Assembly (NCBI GenBank): GCA_015661405.1 | Contig: JACWMK010000021.1 | Location: 1-33,771, forward strand | From: Methanobacterium sp. | GTDB lineage: Archaea > Methanobacteriota > Methanobacteria > Methanobacteriales > Methanobacteriaceae | Length of the DNA stretch: 33,771 nucleotides | Direction: 5' to 3' | In this document: piece by piece, positions 25,105-33,197 of the stretch | Numbering within the stretch: the first letter of the stretch is position 1 | How the letters are laid out: every line of letters begins with the position of its first letter | Translations under genes and position numbers: made by a program | The notes under the pieces: model-generated | Told to the model about the DNA's origin: nothing | Databases searched by the model: none | What the model saw: the letters and a program-made list of their open reading frames with translations, nothing else

Positions 25105-26265
25105 GTGATGATTCTGAAATTTATAAGGGATAGTGTCCATGGAGATCTTAATTTAAATGAATTAGAGGTTGAATTGATTGATTCACCTCAAATTCAAAGA
25201 TTAAGACGTATAAAACAGCTCGGATTCACTTATCTTGTTTATCCTGGAGCTAATCATTCTCGTTTTGAACACTCTATTGGAACCATGTATCTAGCATCCA
25301 GACTGGCGGATAATTTATTGTTAGATGATCATCAAAAGAGTATTGTCCGGATTTGTGCTATATTACATGATTCTGGTCATGGTCCATTCTCTCATGTCTC
25401 TGAAGGGTTCATGAGGACTCATGAAGAATTAACATCAGAATTAATAAAAAAATCTCAGTTAAGAGATATTTTATCAGAGAATTTTGATTTAAAAGAAATT
25501 CTAGAAACAATTAAGGGTGAAGGATCTCTGGGTCAGATAATTTCTGGAGAATTGGATGTTGATAGGATGGATTATCTTCTAAGGGATTCTTATTATACTG
25601 GAGTAGCATATGGTGTTATCGATGTAGAGCGACTCATTTATAATATGGAACTTGGGGAACATTTAATGATTAAAAGGAAAGGAGTTCAAGCAGCTGAATC
25701 CATGTTATTGGCTCGTTATTTCATGTATCCTAGTGTTTATCAGCATCATACTACTAGAATCATAAACGCCATGTTCCGGCGGTGTCTTAAGAAGCTTTTT
25801 GATGGGGGAGTGGTGAATCCTAATCTTATTTATCATTATGATGATGTGGATGTTATAGCTGCCGCTAGGTCGCAGGAGGGTTATGTGCATGATATGATGC
25901 AGCGAATGGATAATCGGGATTTATTTAAAACAGTTTATTCCATTGAAATAGATGAAAGTAATGATCCTGCAACATTATTTAAGATGAATGAATCGGATAA
26001 AAGGAAAATTGAATTAGAGATTTCTGAAGATTTAAATGTTCAAGAGGATAATATTATATTAGATATTCCGGAATATCCATCTTTTGATGAAATGAGTACT
26101 ATAGTGTCATTGAATGGTAGTAAAGTGGAATTAGGGAATATCTCCATGCTAGTGGATGCGCTTAAGGGGGCACGTTTTAAACATGCAGATGTTTGCATTT
26201 ATCTTCCAGAAGATGATGCTGATAAAGCATCTAAATTCCCATTTAAAGATTATATTCCCCTTTAA
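25105..26265 (+). CDS. HD-domain phosphohydrolase (SAMHD1/dNTPase-like)
   Basis: A 386-residue metal-dependent phosphohydrolase. HD residues: His56 in SRFEHSIGT, His88-Asp89 in ILHDSGHGPFSH, and a final Asp in GELDVDRMDYLLRD (about 148-161). The arrangement and RRIKQLG N-terminus match the archaeal/bacterial dNTP triphosphohydrolase-like HD group related to SAMHD1. The substrate is not proven. The start is odd: AGAGGTGATG makes GTG (25105) and ATG (25108) overlap the apparent Shine-Dalgarno, so translation may instead begin a few codons later. Confidence 0.92.
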   Translation: MMILKFIRDSVHGDLNLNELEVELIDSPQIQRLRRIKQLGFTYLVYPGANHSRFEHSIGTMYLASRLADNLLLDDHQKSIVRICAILHDSGHGPFSHVSEGFMRTHEELTSELIKKSQLRDILSENFDLKEILETIKGEGSLGQIISGELDVDRMDYLLRDSYYTGVAYGVIDVERLIYNMELGEHLMIKRKGVQAAESMLLARYFMYPSVYQHHTTRIINAMFRRCLKKLFDGGVVNPNLIYHYDDVDVIAAARSQEGYVHDMMQRMDNRDLFKTVYSIEIDESNDPATLFKMNESDKRKIELEISEDLNVQEDNIILDIPEYPSFDEMSTIVSLNGSKVELGNISMLVDALKGARFKHADVCIYLPEDDADKASKFPFKDYIPL

Positions 26266-26305
26266 ATAGTTATATATATAAAATGTAAATAAAAAGTGAT
26301 ATTTT

Positions 26306-26863
26306 ATGATCGTAGTAGCTATTACCGGTGCCAGTGGTGTTATATACGGAGTCAGACTCCTTGAAGTGTTAAAAGAATTAAGTATAGATACTGCTCTTAT
26401 TGTAACTGAACCTGCCCATATAATCTTGGATTATGAAATGGGGATTGATGAAAATTACCTTAAAACCATAGTTAATAAATATTACGATCCAGATGATCTC
26501 ACATCAGCAATTAACAGTGGATCATGTAGATTTGAATCAATGGTTATTGTTCCCTGCACTATGAAAACCCTATCTGCAATTTCTAACGGATACGCGAGTA
26601 ACGCAGTAACTAGGGCTGCGGATGTTGCATTAAAAGAACGTAGAAATCTGATAATTATTCCCAGGGAGACTCCTCTTCGTTCAATACATTTAGAGAATAT
26701 GTTGAGTATAAGTCGTGAAGGTGGAGTGATTTTACCAGCTATGCCCGGTTTTTATCATAAACCTGAGAATATAAAGGATATGGTTGATTTCATAGTGGGA
26801 AAGATTCTGGATATATTAAAAATTGATAATCACCTCTACCAACGATGGCAGGGTAAAATCTAG
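26306..26863 (+). CDS. ubiX: UbiX-type flavin prenyltransferase
   Basis: Joins dimethylallyl phosphate to FMN, making the prenylated flavin used by UbiD-type decarboxylases. 185 residues; VVAITGASGVIYGVRLLEVL at the N-terminus, IVPCTMKTLSAISNG, ERRNLIIIPRETPLRSIHLENM and AMPGFYHKP are all family signatures. It lies 40 bp after the HD gene. No UbiD partner is in the window. Confidence 0.95.
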   Translation: MIVVAITGASGVIYGVRLLEVLKELSIDTALIVTEPAHIILDYEMGIDENYLKTIVNKYYDPDDLTSAINSGSCRFESMVIVPCTMKTLSAISNGYASNAVTRAADVALKERRNLIIIPRETPLRSIHLENMLSISREGGVILPAMPGFYHKPENIKDMVDFIVGKILDILKIDNHLYQRWQGKI

Positions 26864-27005
26864 TGATTGAAAAACTTAAAATTTATATTTAGGAATTTAA
26901 ATGAATATAAAATTTATTTTAGAACCTTAAAATAATATAATTTAATATTATAATTTTTAATCTAATTTTATATTATCAAACTTTAAAAAAAATATGGAAT
27001 ACTCC

Positions 27006-27572
27006 ATGATAAGCGATGAAAACTTTATTAAAAATCCGAACGTACCTGGCCCTACCAAGGAAGAGATAAGATGTTTGGTGATGTGTAAATCCCAGGTGAA
27101 ACCTAAAGATGTAGTAGTGGATATTGGATCGGGAACGGGTGGGTTAACTGTAGAATTTGCTAAGAGAGCTAAAATTGTTTACTCTATAGATAAAAATCCA
27201 GCTGCTATAATAATTACTAAATCAAATCTGGAAATACACGAAGTTAGTAATAAAGTGCATATAATTCAAGGCACTGCTCCGGAAGTACTATTTGATATTC
27301 CTAAATTTGATATTCTTATGATAGGTGGCAGCAGTGGAGAATTATCTTCTATAATAAAAGAAGGGTATAAAAAACTTAGAGATGGTGGAAGGATAGTTGT
27401 AACGTCTATTTTAATTGAAACTCGTGTTGAAGCCGTGAAAACATTATTAAGTTTAGGTTTAAATCCAGATGTAGTTGATGTGTCTATTTCTAAGGGTAGA
27501 ATAATGGAACGTGGAACTCTAATGATAGCTAATAATCCTGTAACAATAATAACTGCTTTTAAGTTAAAATAA
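27006..27572 (+). CDS. cbiT: Cobalt-precorrin C15-methyltransferase (decarboxylating), CbiT
   Basis: SAM-dependent methyltransferase of anaerobic cobalamin synthesis, needed in methanogens for corrinoid-dependent methyl transfer. The N-terminus MISDENFIKNPNVPGPTKEE matches archaeal CbiT; VVDIGSGTGGLTVE is SAM motif I, and IGGSSGEL the later loop. I use ATG 27006 because it aligns with the family; an in-frame ATG at 26994 adds four residues and neither has a strong ribosome site. It is not clustered with other cobalamin genes here. Confidence 0.93.
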   Translation: MISDENFIKNPNVPGPTKEEIRCLVMCKSQVKPKDVVVDIGSGTGGLTVEFAKRAKIVYSIDKNPAAIIITKSNLEIHEVSNKVHIIQGTAPEVLFDIPKFDILMIGGSSGELSSIIKEGYKKLRDGGRIVVTSILIETRVEAVKTLLSLGLNPDVVDVSISKGRIMERGTLMIANNPVTIITAFKLK

Positions 27573-27608
27573 AATGAAATTTAAATTATCATTCTATAGG
27601 GGAAATCA

Positions 27609-28376
27609 ATGAGAATAAGCAAATATTTGGGATGGAGAGTTCGATTAGGTATTTTGCTCGTTTTAATATCAATAATACTTTATGGGGTTAATTTTGCTAT
27701 TTTTCATGATTCTCGTGATTTATTTTTTTACTTAGCTATCGATATTGCTTTTTTACCAATAGAAGTATTATTTGTAGTACTCGTTATAGAGAGTGCTATC
27801 AGCGAACGTGATAAGACTATCCTTTTAGAGAAGCTTAACATGGTTATTGGAACTTTTTTCAGTGAAGTTGGAATCCAGCTGGTTAAAAATATATCTGAAT
27901 TCGATTCTAAAGTAGAAAATATTAGAAAAAATCTTATTGTATCTGATGAATGGTCTCGTGCACATTTTATAGATGCATCTAGACAAATAAGGAATTATAA
28001 TTATCGTTTAAGTATCATAGATAATGAAAAGTCAATTGAATTTTTAGAATATTTGAAACACTTTTTGATAGATAAAAGAAGATTTTTATTAGTTTTACTG
28101 GAAAATCCTAGCTTGTTAGAACATGAAACTTTCACAGAACTTTTAAGGGCAGTATTCCATCTTACAGAAGAATTGGAGCAAAGAAATGATTTAAAAGTTT
28201 TACCAAGAGCAGATTATGAACATTTAGAACTTGATATAGAAAGAGCTTATAAACTTTTAATCAATGAATGGCTCCAATATATGGAATATTTAATGATTGA
28301 ATATCCTTATCTATTTTCCTTAGCCATTAGAACCAACCCATTTGATCCTAATGCTAAAGTGGAGATAGAGGACTAA
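27609..28376 (+). CDS. Two-TM membrane protein of unknown function
   Basis: I do not recognise the family. 255 residues: two membrane segments (about 13-32 and 40-64), then an acidic/basic, largely helical cytoplasmic domain (65-250) rich in Leu, Glu and Lys with no catalytic motif seen. AGGGG lies 7 nt before the ATG. It starts 36 bp after cbiT and may be cotranscribed, but the link is probably positional. Confidence 0.75.
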   Translation: MRISKYLGWRVRLGILLVLISIILYGVNFAIFHDSRDLFFYLAIDIAFLPIEVLFVVLVIESAISERDKTILLEKLNMVIGTFFSEVGIQLVKNISEFDSKVENIRKNLIVSDEWSRAHFIDASRQIRNYNYRLSIIDNEKSIEFLEYLKHFLIDKRRFLLVLLENPSLLEHETFTELLRAVFHLTEELEQRNDLKVLPRADYEHLELDIERAYKLLINEWLQYMEYLMIEYPYLFSLAIRTNPFDPNAKVEIED

Positions 28377-28448
28377 TTTAACTAAAGTATTAATTAGAAC
28401 TATTTAAAACTTTAAACTGACATTAATAGTAACCTTTTTATGTGCTCT

Positions 28449-28458
28449 AAATATATAC
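28449..28458 (+). promoter_or_regulatory. TATA box before the pseudomurein-binding-repeat gene
   Basis: AAATATATAC centred about 36-48 bp before the two possible starts at 28490 and 28502. Transcription would begin near 28479. A dedicated promoter fits the 113-bp gap from the previous gene. Confidence 0.5.
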
Positions 28459-28489
28459 ATCAAAAAAGATCGTTACTAAAAAAATTAAG

Positions 28490-28744
28490 TTGGTTGATTT
28501 GATGGAGAGTTTGACTCTCATACAATATAGGAAGATGGTTGATACAGTAATAGAGTTTAAGAAGTTGAATGGAGAACTGCCAAAGTTCACTGTTGTAAAC
28601 GGCTGCCGAATTAATAAAAACGACTACGTTGACATGATTGAAAGAGTGAATAAATTCCTCCTTGAGATGGGAAGAAATCCTGGTGCAGTTGAGATTGTAA
28701 ATTTTGATGAAAAATGTACTAATGTGGGAAAAATTTTTAACTAA
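28490..28744 (+). CDS. Small protein of two pseudomurein-binding-like repeats
   Basis: An 84-residue protein. Residues about 7-40 (LIQYRKMVDTVIEFKKLNGELP then FTVVNG) and 41-70 (NDYVDMIERVNKFLLEMGRNPGAVEI) match the pseudomurein-binding repeat (PMBR), which binds the cell-wall polymer unique to Methanobacteriales and Methanopyrus. PMBRs are normally found on secreted proteins; this one has no signal peptide and no other domain. TTG at 28490 is a possible start, but ATG at 28502, with GGTTGAT before it, is more likely. It may be a stand-alone adaptor, a relic, or an intracellular variant. Confidence 0.8.
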   Translation: MVDLMESLTLIQYRKMVDTVIEFKKLNGELPKFTVVNGCRINKNDYVDMIERVNKFLLEMGRNPGAVEIVNFDEKCTNVGKIFN

Positions 28745-28813
28745 CTAAAAATAGTTTTTCTCAAAACTTCATTTTAAAATCTAAAAATAAATCAAACTCC
28801 ATAATTTTACTTT

Positions 28814-28838
28814 AATGAGGGTTTTCGCTCATTTTTTT
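28814..28838 (+). terminator. Hairpin with T tail
   Basis: AATGAG and CTCATT form a 6-bp stem around an 8-nt loop, followed directly by TTTTT. It looks like an intrinsic terminator 70 bp after the PMBR gene, unusual for an archaeon where U-tracts alone suffice. Confidence 0.45.
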
Positions 28839-28909
28839 GCATAAATTATTTTTTATATTCTTTTTGGAATCTAGAAATATTGAATATAATATTGTTGAAA
28901 TATAAAATC

Positions 28910-29497
28910 TTATTTTATTTTGAGGTCTTCAGGTTGATTTAAATTCCGGAAGGATCTACCAGTCTCATCCAATGAATCCACTTTAACATATTTAACCTTC
29001 AATTTGTTTAGTAATGATTTAACGTCTCTCTTCCCTTCATTAAGGTGTTCTTTTATTATTTTAACATTTCTTTTATGATAAATTGCATGTAATGGTTCTA
29101 AACATCCGTCAGGCCATTGAGGAACCACAACATCATATTCGTTAATCATAAAACTGAATATTTTCTCGATGAAAGAATCTTTTATAAAAGGAGAGTCACA
29201 GGGAATAACCAAAGCATAACTGGAATTTATATATGTAAGACCAGTGTAAATCCCACCTAAGGGTCCTTGATCTTTAATTAAGTCTGTATGGATTGTTAAA
29301 TTTTCTCTTGAATATAAAATTTTTTGATACTTCTCTAACTGGTTATTATCTCTTAAAATTAATATGATTTCATTAGCAATTATTTTAACTGTGTCTAAAA
29401 CATGAATAATCATGGGTTTATCATGGAAAATCATTAGTCCTTTATCTTGACCCATTCTCCTAGCCCATCCACCACATAAAATTATACATGATTTCAT
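28910..29497 (-). CDS. mobA: MobA-like molybdenum cofactor guanylyltransferase
   Basis: Attaches GMP to molybdopterin (or tungstopterin) to give the guanine dinucleotide cofactor. 195 residues; the family N-terminus is IILCGGWARRMGQDKGL (usual LAGGxSxRMGxDK), then LVIPCDSPFI with a metal-binding Asp, and VPQWPDGCLEPLHAIYHK. The Trp at the usual Ser position is uncommon but the GG, RMG and DK residues are kept. The last gene of the minus-strand run, 104 bp after IMP dehydrogenase. Confidence 0.9.
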   Translation of the reverse strand: MKSCIILCGGWARRMGQDKGLMIFHDKPMIIHVLDTVKIIANEIILILRDNNQLEKYQKILYSRENLTIHTDLIKDQGPLGGIYTGLTYINSSYALVIPCDSPFIKDSFIEKIFSFMINEYDVVVPQWPDGCLEPLHAIYHKRNVKIIKEHLNEGKRDVKSLLNKLKVKYVKVDSLDETGRSFRNLNQPEDLKIK

Positions 29498-29601
29498 AAA
29501 TAATTCCAGCAGATAAAATGTTTTAATTTATAAAAAAATAGTTAGATTTGGATTATAATAAATTTAATATGAATTAATTTTCTAAATAAAGAAAATTTAG
29601 T

Positions 29602-31101
29602 TCACATTAATCGTGTGGTTGGATAATTAGGGCTTTCATTAGTTATTAAAAGATCATGAGGATGACTCTCAGTTATACCACTAGATGTGATTCTAACGAA
29701 TTTAGCCTTTTTCTGCATTTCTTTAACATTATCTGCTCCAGTATAACCCATTGAAGCTTTAAGACCACCAATTAGCTGGAATAATATTTCACTTGTTGCT
29801 CCTTTATAAGGTACTACTCCTTCAACTCCTTCAGGAACAAGTTTAGCATGTTTCATAGGTCCTTTAACTTCTTGGAAGTAACGATCAGTTCCAGCACCAG
29901 CACCACCAGTCATAGCCCCTAATGAACCCATTCCCCGATACTGCTTATATTTACGACCATTCATAATAACCACCTCACCAGGCGCTTCATAAGTTCCAGC
30001 AAGCAAACTTCCAAGCATCACAGCATCAGCACCCACACCTATAGCTTTCGCTAAATCTCCACTATATCTTAAACCACCATCACCAATTACGGGTATATCA
30101 TATTCCTTGGCTAAGTCTGCTACATTTGATATGGCAGTGAGTTGAGGTACACCTACTCCAGCTATTATCCGAGTAGTACAAATTGATCCAGGTCCAATAC
30201 CAACTTTAAGTCCATCAACATCTCCACTTATAATATCCTCAGCAGCTTCCCTAGTAGCTATATTACCCATAATCAAATCTGCATTAATATTTTCATTTAT
30301 CTTTCTCGCAGACCTTATAATATCTGGTTTATGGGCGTGTGCAACATCCACTGCAATAATATCTGCACCTGCTTTATCTAAAGCTATAGCTCTCTCTAAA
30401 TCAAATGGTCCGGTAGCTGCAGCAACCAGAAATCTGCCTTCTTCATCACGTGCAGCATTAGGATATTTTTTACGCTCCAAAATATCTCTAATTGTAACAA
30501 TACCTACAATTAGATTATTTTTAACTACGGGCAATCGTTCCACTTTATTTTCATAAGCAATATCCAAGGCTTCTTCTGGTGTAGTGGATTCGGAAATGGT
30601 AACTACATTTTCCGTCATAATTTCTCTAACTTTTCGCATGGAACCTGAATTTAGTATAGGTTTTATATCCCTTCTACTAATTATTCCAATTATTTCTTCA
30701 TTTTGAACCACAGGAAGTCCACTAATCCCTTCCCTGTCCATTATTTCATTGGTTTCCTTTAGGGATGCATTGGGTCGTATAGTGATAACATCTCTTATAG
30801 TGAGGTCACCTGAAAGTTTAACTTTCTTAACTTCTTCCACCTGTTCACTTATAGTCATATTCCGGTGTATAACTCCTAAACCACCTTCTTGAGCCATTGA
30901 TATCGCCATATCAGCTTCGGTAACGGTATCCATAGCTGAACTTATAATAGGGATGTTTATTTCTAAATTTCGGGAAACTCTAGTTTTAGTTTTCACATCT
31001 TTCGGTTCGATAGAAGAAGCAGAAGGAATTAATAAAAAATCATCGAAAGTATATCCTTCTGGTGCTTTTTTTAACTTTTCAGAGAACATTTCTAATTTCA
31101 C
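29602..31101 (-). CDS. guaB: IMP dehydrogenase
   Basis: Oxidises IMP to XMP, the committed step to GTP. 499 residues: (beta/alpha)8 catalytic domain interrupted at about 98-210 by two CBS domains (GDLTIRDVITIRPNASL and MTENVVTISESTTPEEAL). The catalytic Cys308 lies in GPGSICTTRIIAGVG; flap and substrate motifs KQYRGMGSLGAM and GGLKASMGYTG are present. It lies 57 bp downstream of mfnB. Confidence 0.97.
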   Translation of the reverse strand: MKLEMFSEKLKKAPEGYTFDDFLLIPSASSIEPKDVKTKTRVSRNLEINIPIISSAMDTVTEADMAISMAQEGGLGVIHRNMTISEQVEEVKKVKLSGDLTIRDVITIRPNASLKETNEIMDREGISGLPVVQNEEIIGIISRRDIKPILNSGSMRKVREIMTENVVTISESTTPEEALDIAYENKVERLPVVKNNLIVGIVTIRDILERKKYPNAARDEEGRFLVAAATGPFDLERAIALDKAGADIIAVDVAHAHKPDIIRSARKINENINADLIMGNIATREAAEDIISGDVDGLKVGIGPGSICTTRIIAGVGVPQLTAISNVADLAKEYDIPVIGDGGLRYSGDLAKAIGVGADAVMLGSLLAGTYEAPGEVVIMNGRKYKQYRGMGSLGAMTGGAGAGTDRYFQEVKGPMKHAKLVPEGVEGVVPYKGATSEILFQLIGGLKASMGYTGADNVKEMQKKAKFVRITSSGITESHPHDLLITNESPNYPTTRLM

Positions 31102-31158
31102 AACCCTTTAAAAATATATTATTATTTTAATTCTTTATTATTAAATATCTTTCATGAT

Positions 31159-31872
31159 TTAAAAGTTTTCAATTATCTGTTTTAACCTAGCTACGGCGCT
31201 TCGATCAATATGTCCAGAGTTACGGTCACCGCCAATGCAAGCTGCTCCTCGGACTCCTACCACATCACAACCTAACTCGGCGAGTTTTTGAAGTTGTTCT
31301 TCTTTAATTGATCCTGCTAATGCACTTTTAAGCCCATAATCATGAGTTTCACTAGTGAAATATAGAATAGTCTCATCATCCATGAAATCAAATAATGTTT
31401 TACCATCTTTAACTGCTGTATCCACCATGGCTAAATCCGCACCGGAATCATTGGCAACTCTTGGTATTTCTATTGGATCAATTGAACCCACCCGGTATGC
31501 ATCTGCATAACCAGAGGCTACTACCAGGGTATCTTCATTTAAATCCTTAACAGACTTCACCACATTCTCCATTACTTCCAAAGCTTCATTATAGTTTTTA
31601 GTTCCATATAATCCTACTTTTATATAATCCGCACCAGACACTACTGCCCCTGCAGCAGCTAATGCTACTGTTCCAGGTTTATAGGGAATATCTCCTAGTG
31701 TTGCACTGACTTGCATGCCTTTAGGGGTTAATTCCCTTACACTTCTAATTACCCATGGAAAATTAGCTCCAAGAGATCCTTCTTTCGGATTTTTAACGTC
31801 AATTATATCGGCACCGCCTTCAATAGCTTCCAATGCTTCATCTGTATTTATTGGACTAATTAATAGAAGCAA
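31159..31872 (-). CDS. mfnB: (5-formylfuran-3-yl)methyl phosphate synthase
   Basis: Makes the furan precursor of methanofuran from two glyceraldehyde 3-phosphates. From TTG 31872 the protein is 237 aa and begins MLLLISPINTDEALEAI, as in characterised members, placing the Schiff-base lysine at Lys27 in DVKNPKEGSLGA. AGGAGGT lies 8 nt before this TTG. An in-frame ATG at 31908 adds 12 residues that include the Shine-Dalgarno as codons, so I reject it. C-terminal GVRGAACIGGDRNSG is conserved in the family. Confidence 0.94.
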   Translation of the reverse strand: MLLLISPINTDEALEAIEGGADIIDVKNPKEGSLGANFPWVIRSVRELTPKGMQVSATLGDIPYKPGTVALAAAGAVVSGADYIKVGLYGTKNYNEALEVMENVVKSVKDLNEDTLVVASGYADAYRVGSIDPIEIPRVANDSGADLAMVDTAVKDGKTLFDFMDDETILYFTSETHDYGLKSALAGSIKEEQLQKLAELGCDVVGVRGAACIGGDRNSGHIDRSAVARLKQIIENF

Positions 31873-31979
31873 TTTCAAATACCTCCTGCTTATTAAACAA
31901 ATTATCAACCTTTATATTTAAAATCTATCTTAAATTTATCTTCAAGTCTTATAAAAAATCATGATGATTAATAAAGTAA

Positions 31980-33197
31980 TCATAAAAAAGGTGATCCTGA
32001 ATCTTTGATTCTATCTGCAATTTTCCGATGCTCTTCACAACAAATATCAGAATCAACAGATTCTCTCCTCAATTCTTCAATTAAATGATTAATGGGAATT
32101 TCTAAAGGACAATCTATTGTACAATGCCCGCATAATGTACAAGTGTAAAGTCCTGATTGTAAACATATTTTCTTATCCTTTACAAATCTGCTGAAAACTA
32201 CTCCTCTACCACCTAAGTGTCGCCTATATCCAAATTCATATCCCAATACATTATAAATGGGGCAAGATACTACGCAGCTACCGCAGCCAATGCATAATAA
32301 ACATTCTGGACAATCCTTTAAGGCTTTACTTCGACCATTATCCAAAAGAACGACCACAACTCTACTAGCTCCGTACATATCATTTAAATGTATTTGTTCT
32401 ATATCGGCTGTTTTAGAAGGGGATGAAACCACGTTAATATATGCGGGAGCAGTTTTTCCAGATGCATAAATAGTTTCCAGTTTAACTACAGAGATTGCTT
32501 CTTCAATGGTTCTAACTAATTTATCAATCCCCACGATTATAATATGAGTATCCAACATGGAAACTAAGGTAATATTCCCCTCATTGTGCACCATTATCAG
32601 TGAACCATCCTCAGCAGCTAAAGAATTAGCTCCTGTTATACCTACTTTGCATCGACTTAACTCCTCTAAAACGTTTTTACGTACTATATCCTGGATTTCC
32701 CGAGGTTCAGCCTTCACATCCTGTTTAAATTTCTTTGAAACTATTTTAGCGATTGCTTCCATTGTCAAATGGGATGCAGGGCCAATGGGATGGGAGGACA
32801 ATCTTTGAGGTGTAAATTGTATAATTCTATCACCTAAATCTGTTTCAAGCACCTCGACTCCTTTATTTTCCAAGAACTCGAGAAGTTCAATCTCCCCTGC
32901 AGTGTTAGACTTGGATTTAGCAACCAACTTTTCAGTACCTATTATATTGTAAATAGTATTAAGGGCTTCTTTTGAGTCTTCAGCAACGAAGACTTCAACT
33001 CCATTATCTTGCAGTTTTTTAATCGCTATCTTTTGAAGTTCTTCCAGATGAGATATAGAATATTCTCTAATCTTTTTAACCACATCTTTAAGTTCGCTTG
33101 TTTCTTTATTCTCCATTAATGCTCTTCTTCTCCTATCTAAAATACTGAAGGATCGATTCATAGCATCAATTTCTGATGGATTCATGGATTCATTCAT
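31980..33197 (-). CDS. LUD-domain/dicluster ferredoxin protein (LutB-like)
   Basis: 405 residues. An N-terminal LUD domain (about 20-300) has VAKSKSNTAGEIELLEFLE and SHPIGPASHLTMEAIAKIV. A C-terminal pair of 4Fe-4S motifs follows: CIGCGSCVVSC with CP and CTLCGHCTIDCP. Such proteins work with LutA/LutC or GlcD/HdrD-type partners in hydroxy-acid oxidation. Its start overlaps the stop of the upstream CCG-domain gene by 8 bp, so they are translationally coupled and probably form a complex. No flavin-binding LldD/GlcD subunit is visible in the window, so the substrate is open. Confidence 0.9.
   Translation of the reverse strand: MNESMNPSEIDAMNRSFSILDRRRRALMENKETSELKDVVKKIREYSISHLEELQKIAIKKLQDNGVEVFVAEDSKEALNTIYNIIGTEKLVAKSKSNTAGEIELLEFLENKGVEVLETDLGDRIIQFTPQRLSSHPIGPASHLTMEAIAKIVSKKFKQDVKAEPREIQDIVRKNVLEELSRCKVGITGANSLAAEDGSLIMVHNEGNITLVSMLDTHIIIVGIDKLVRTIEEAISVVKLETIYASGKTAPAYINVVSSPSKTADIEQIHLNDMYGASRVVVVLLDNGRSKALKDCPECLLCIGCGSCVVSCPIYNVLGYEFGYRRHLGGRGVVFSRFVKDKKICLQSGLYTCTLCGHCTIDCPLEIPINHLIEELRRESVDSDICCEEHRKIADRIKDSGSPFL

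Noticed and set aside
26994..27007. ATGGA-ATAC-TCCAT dyad at the cbiT start
   Set aside because: Only five bases per arm and includes the start codons; likely chance.
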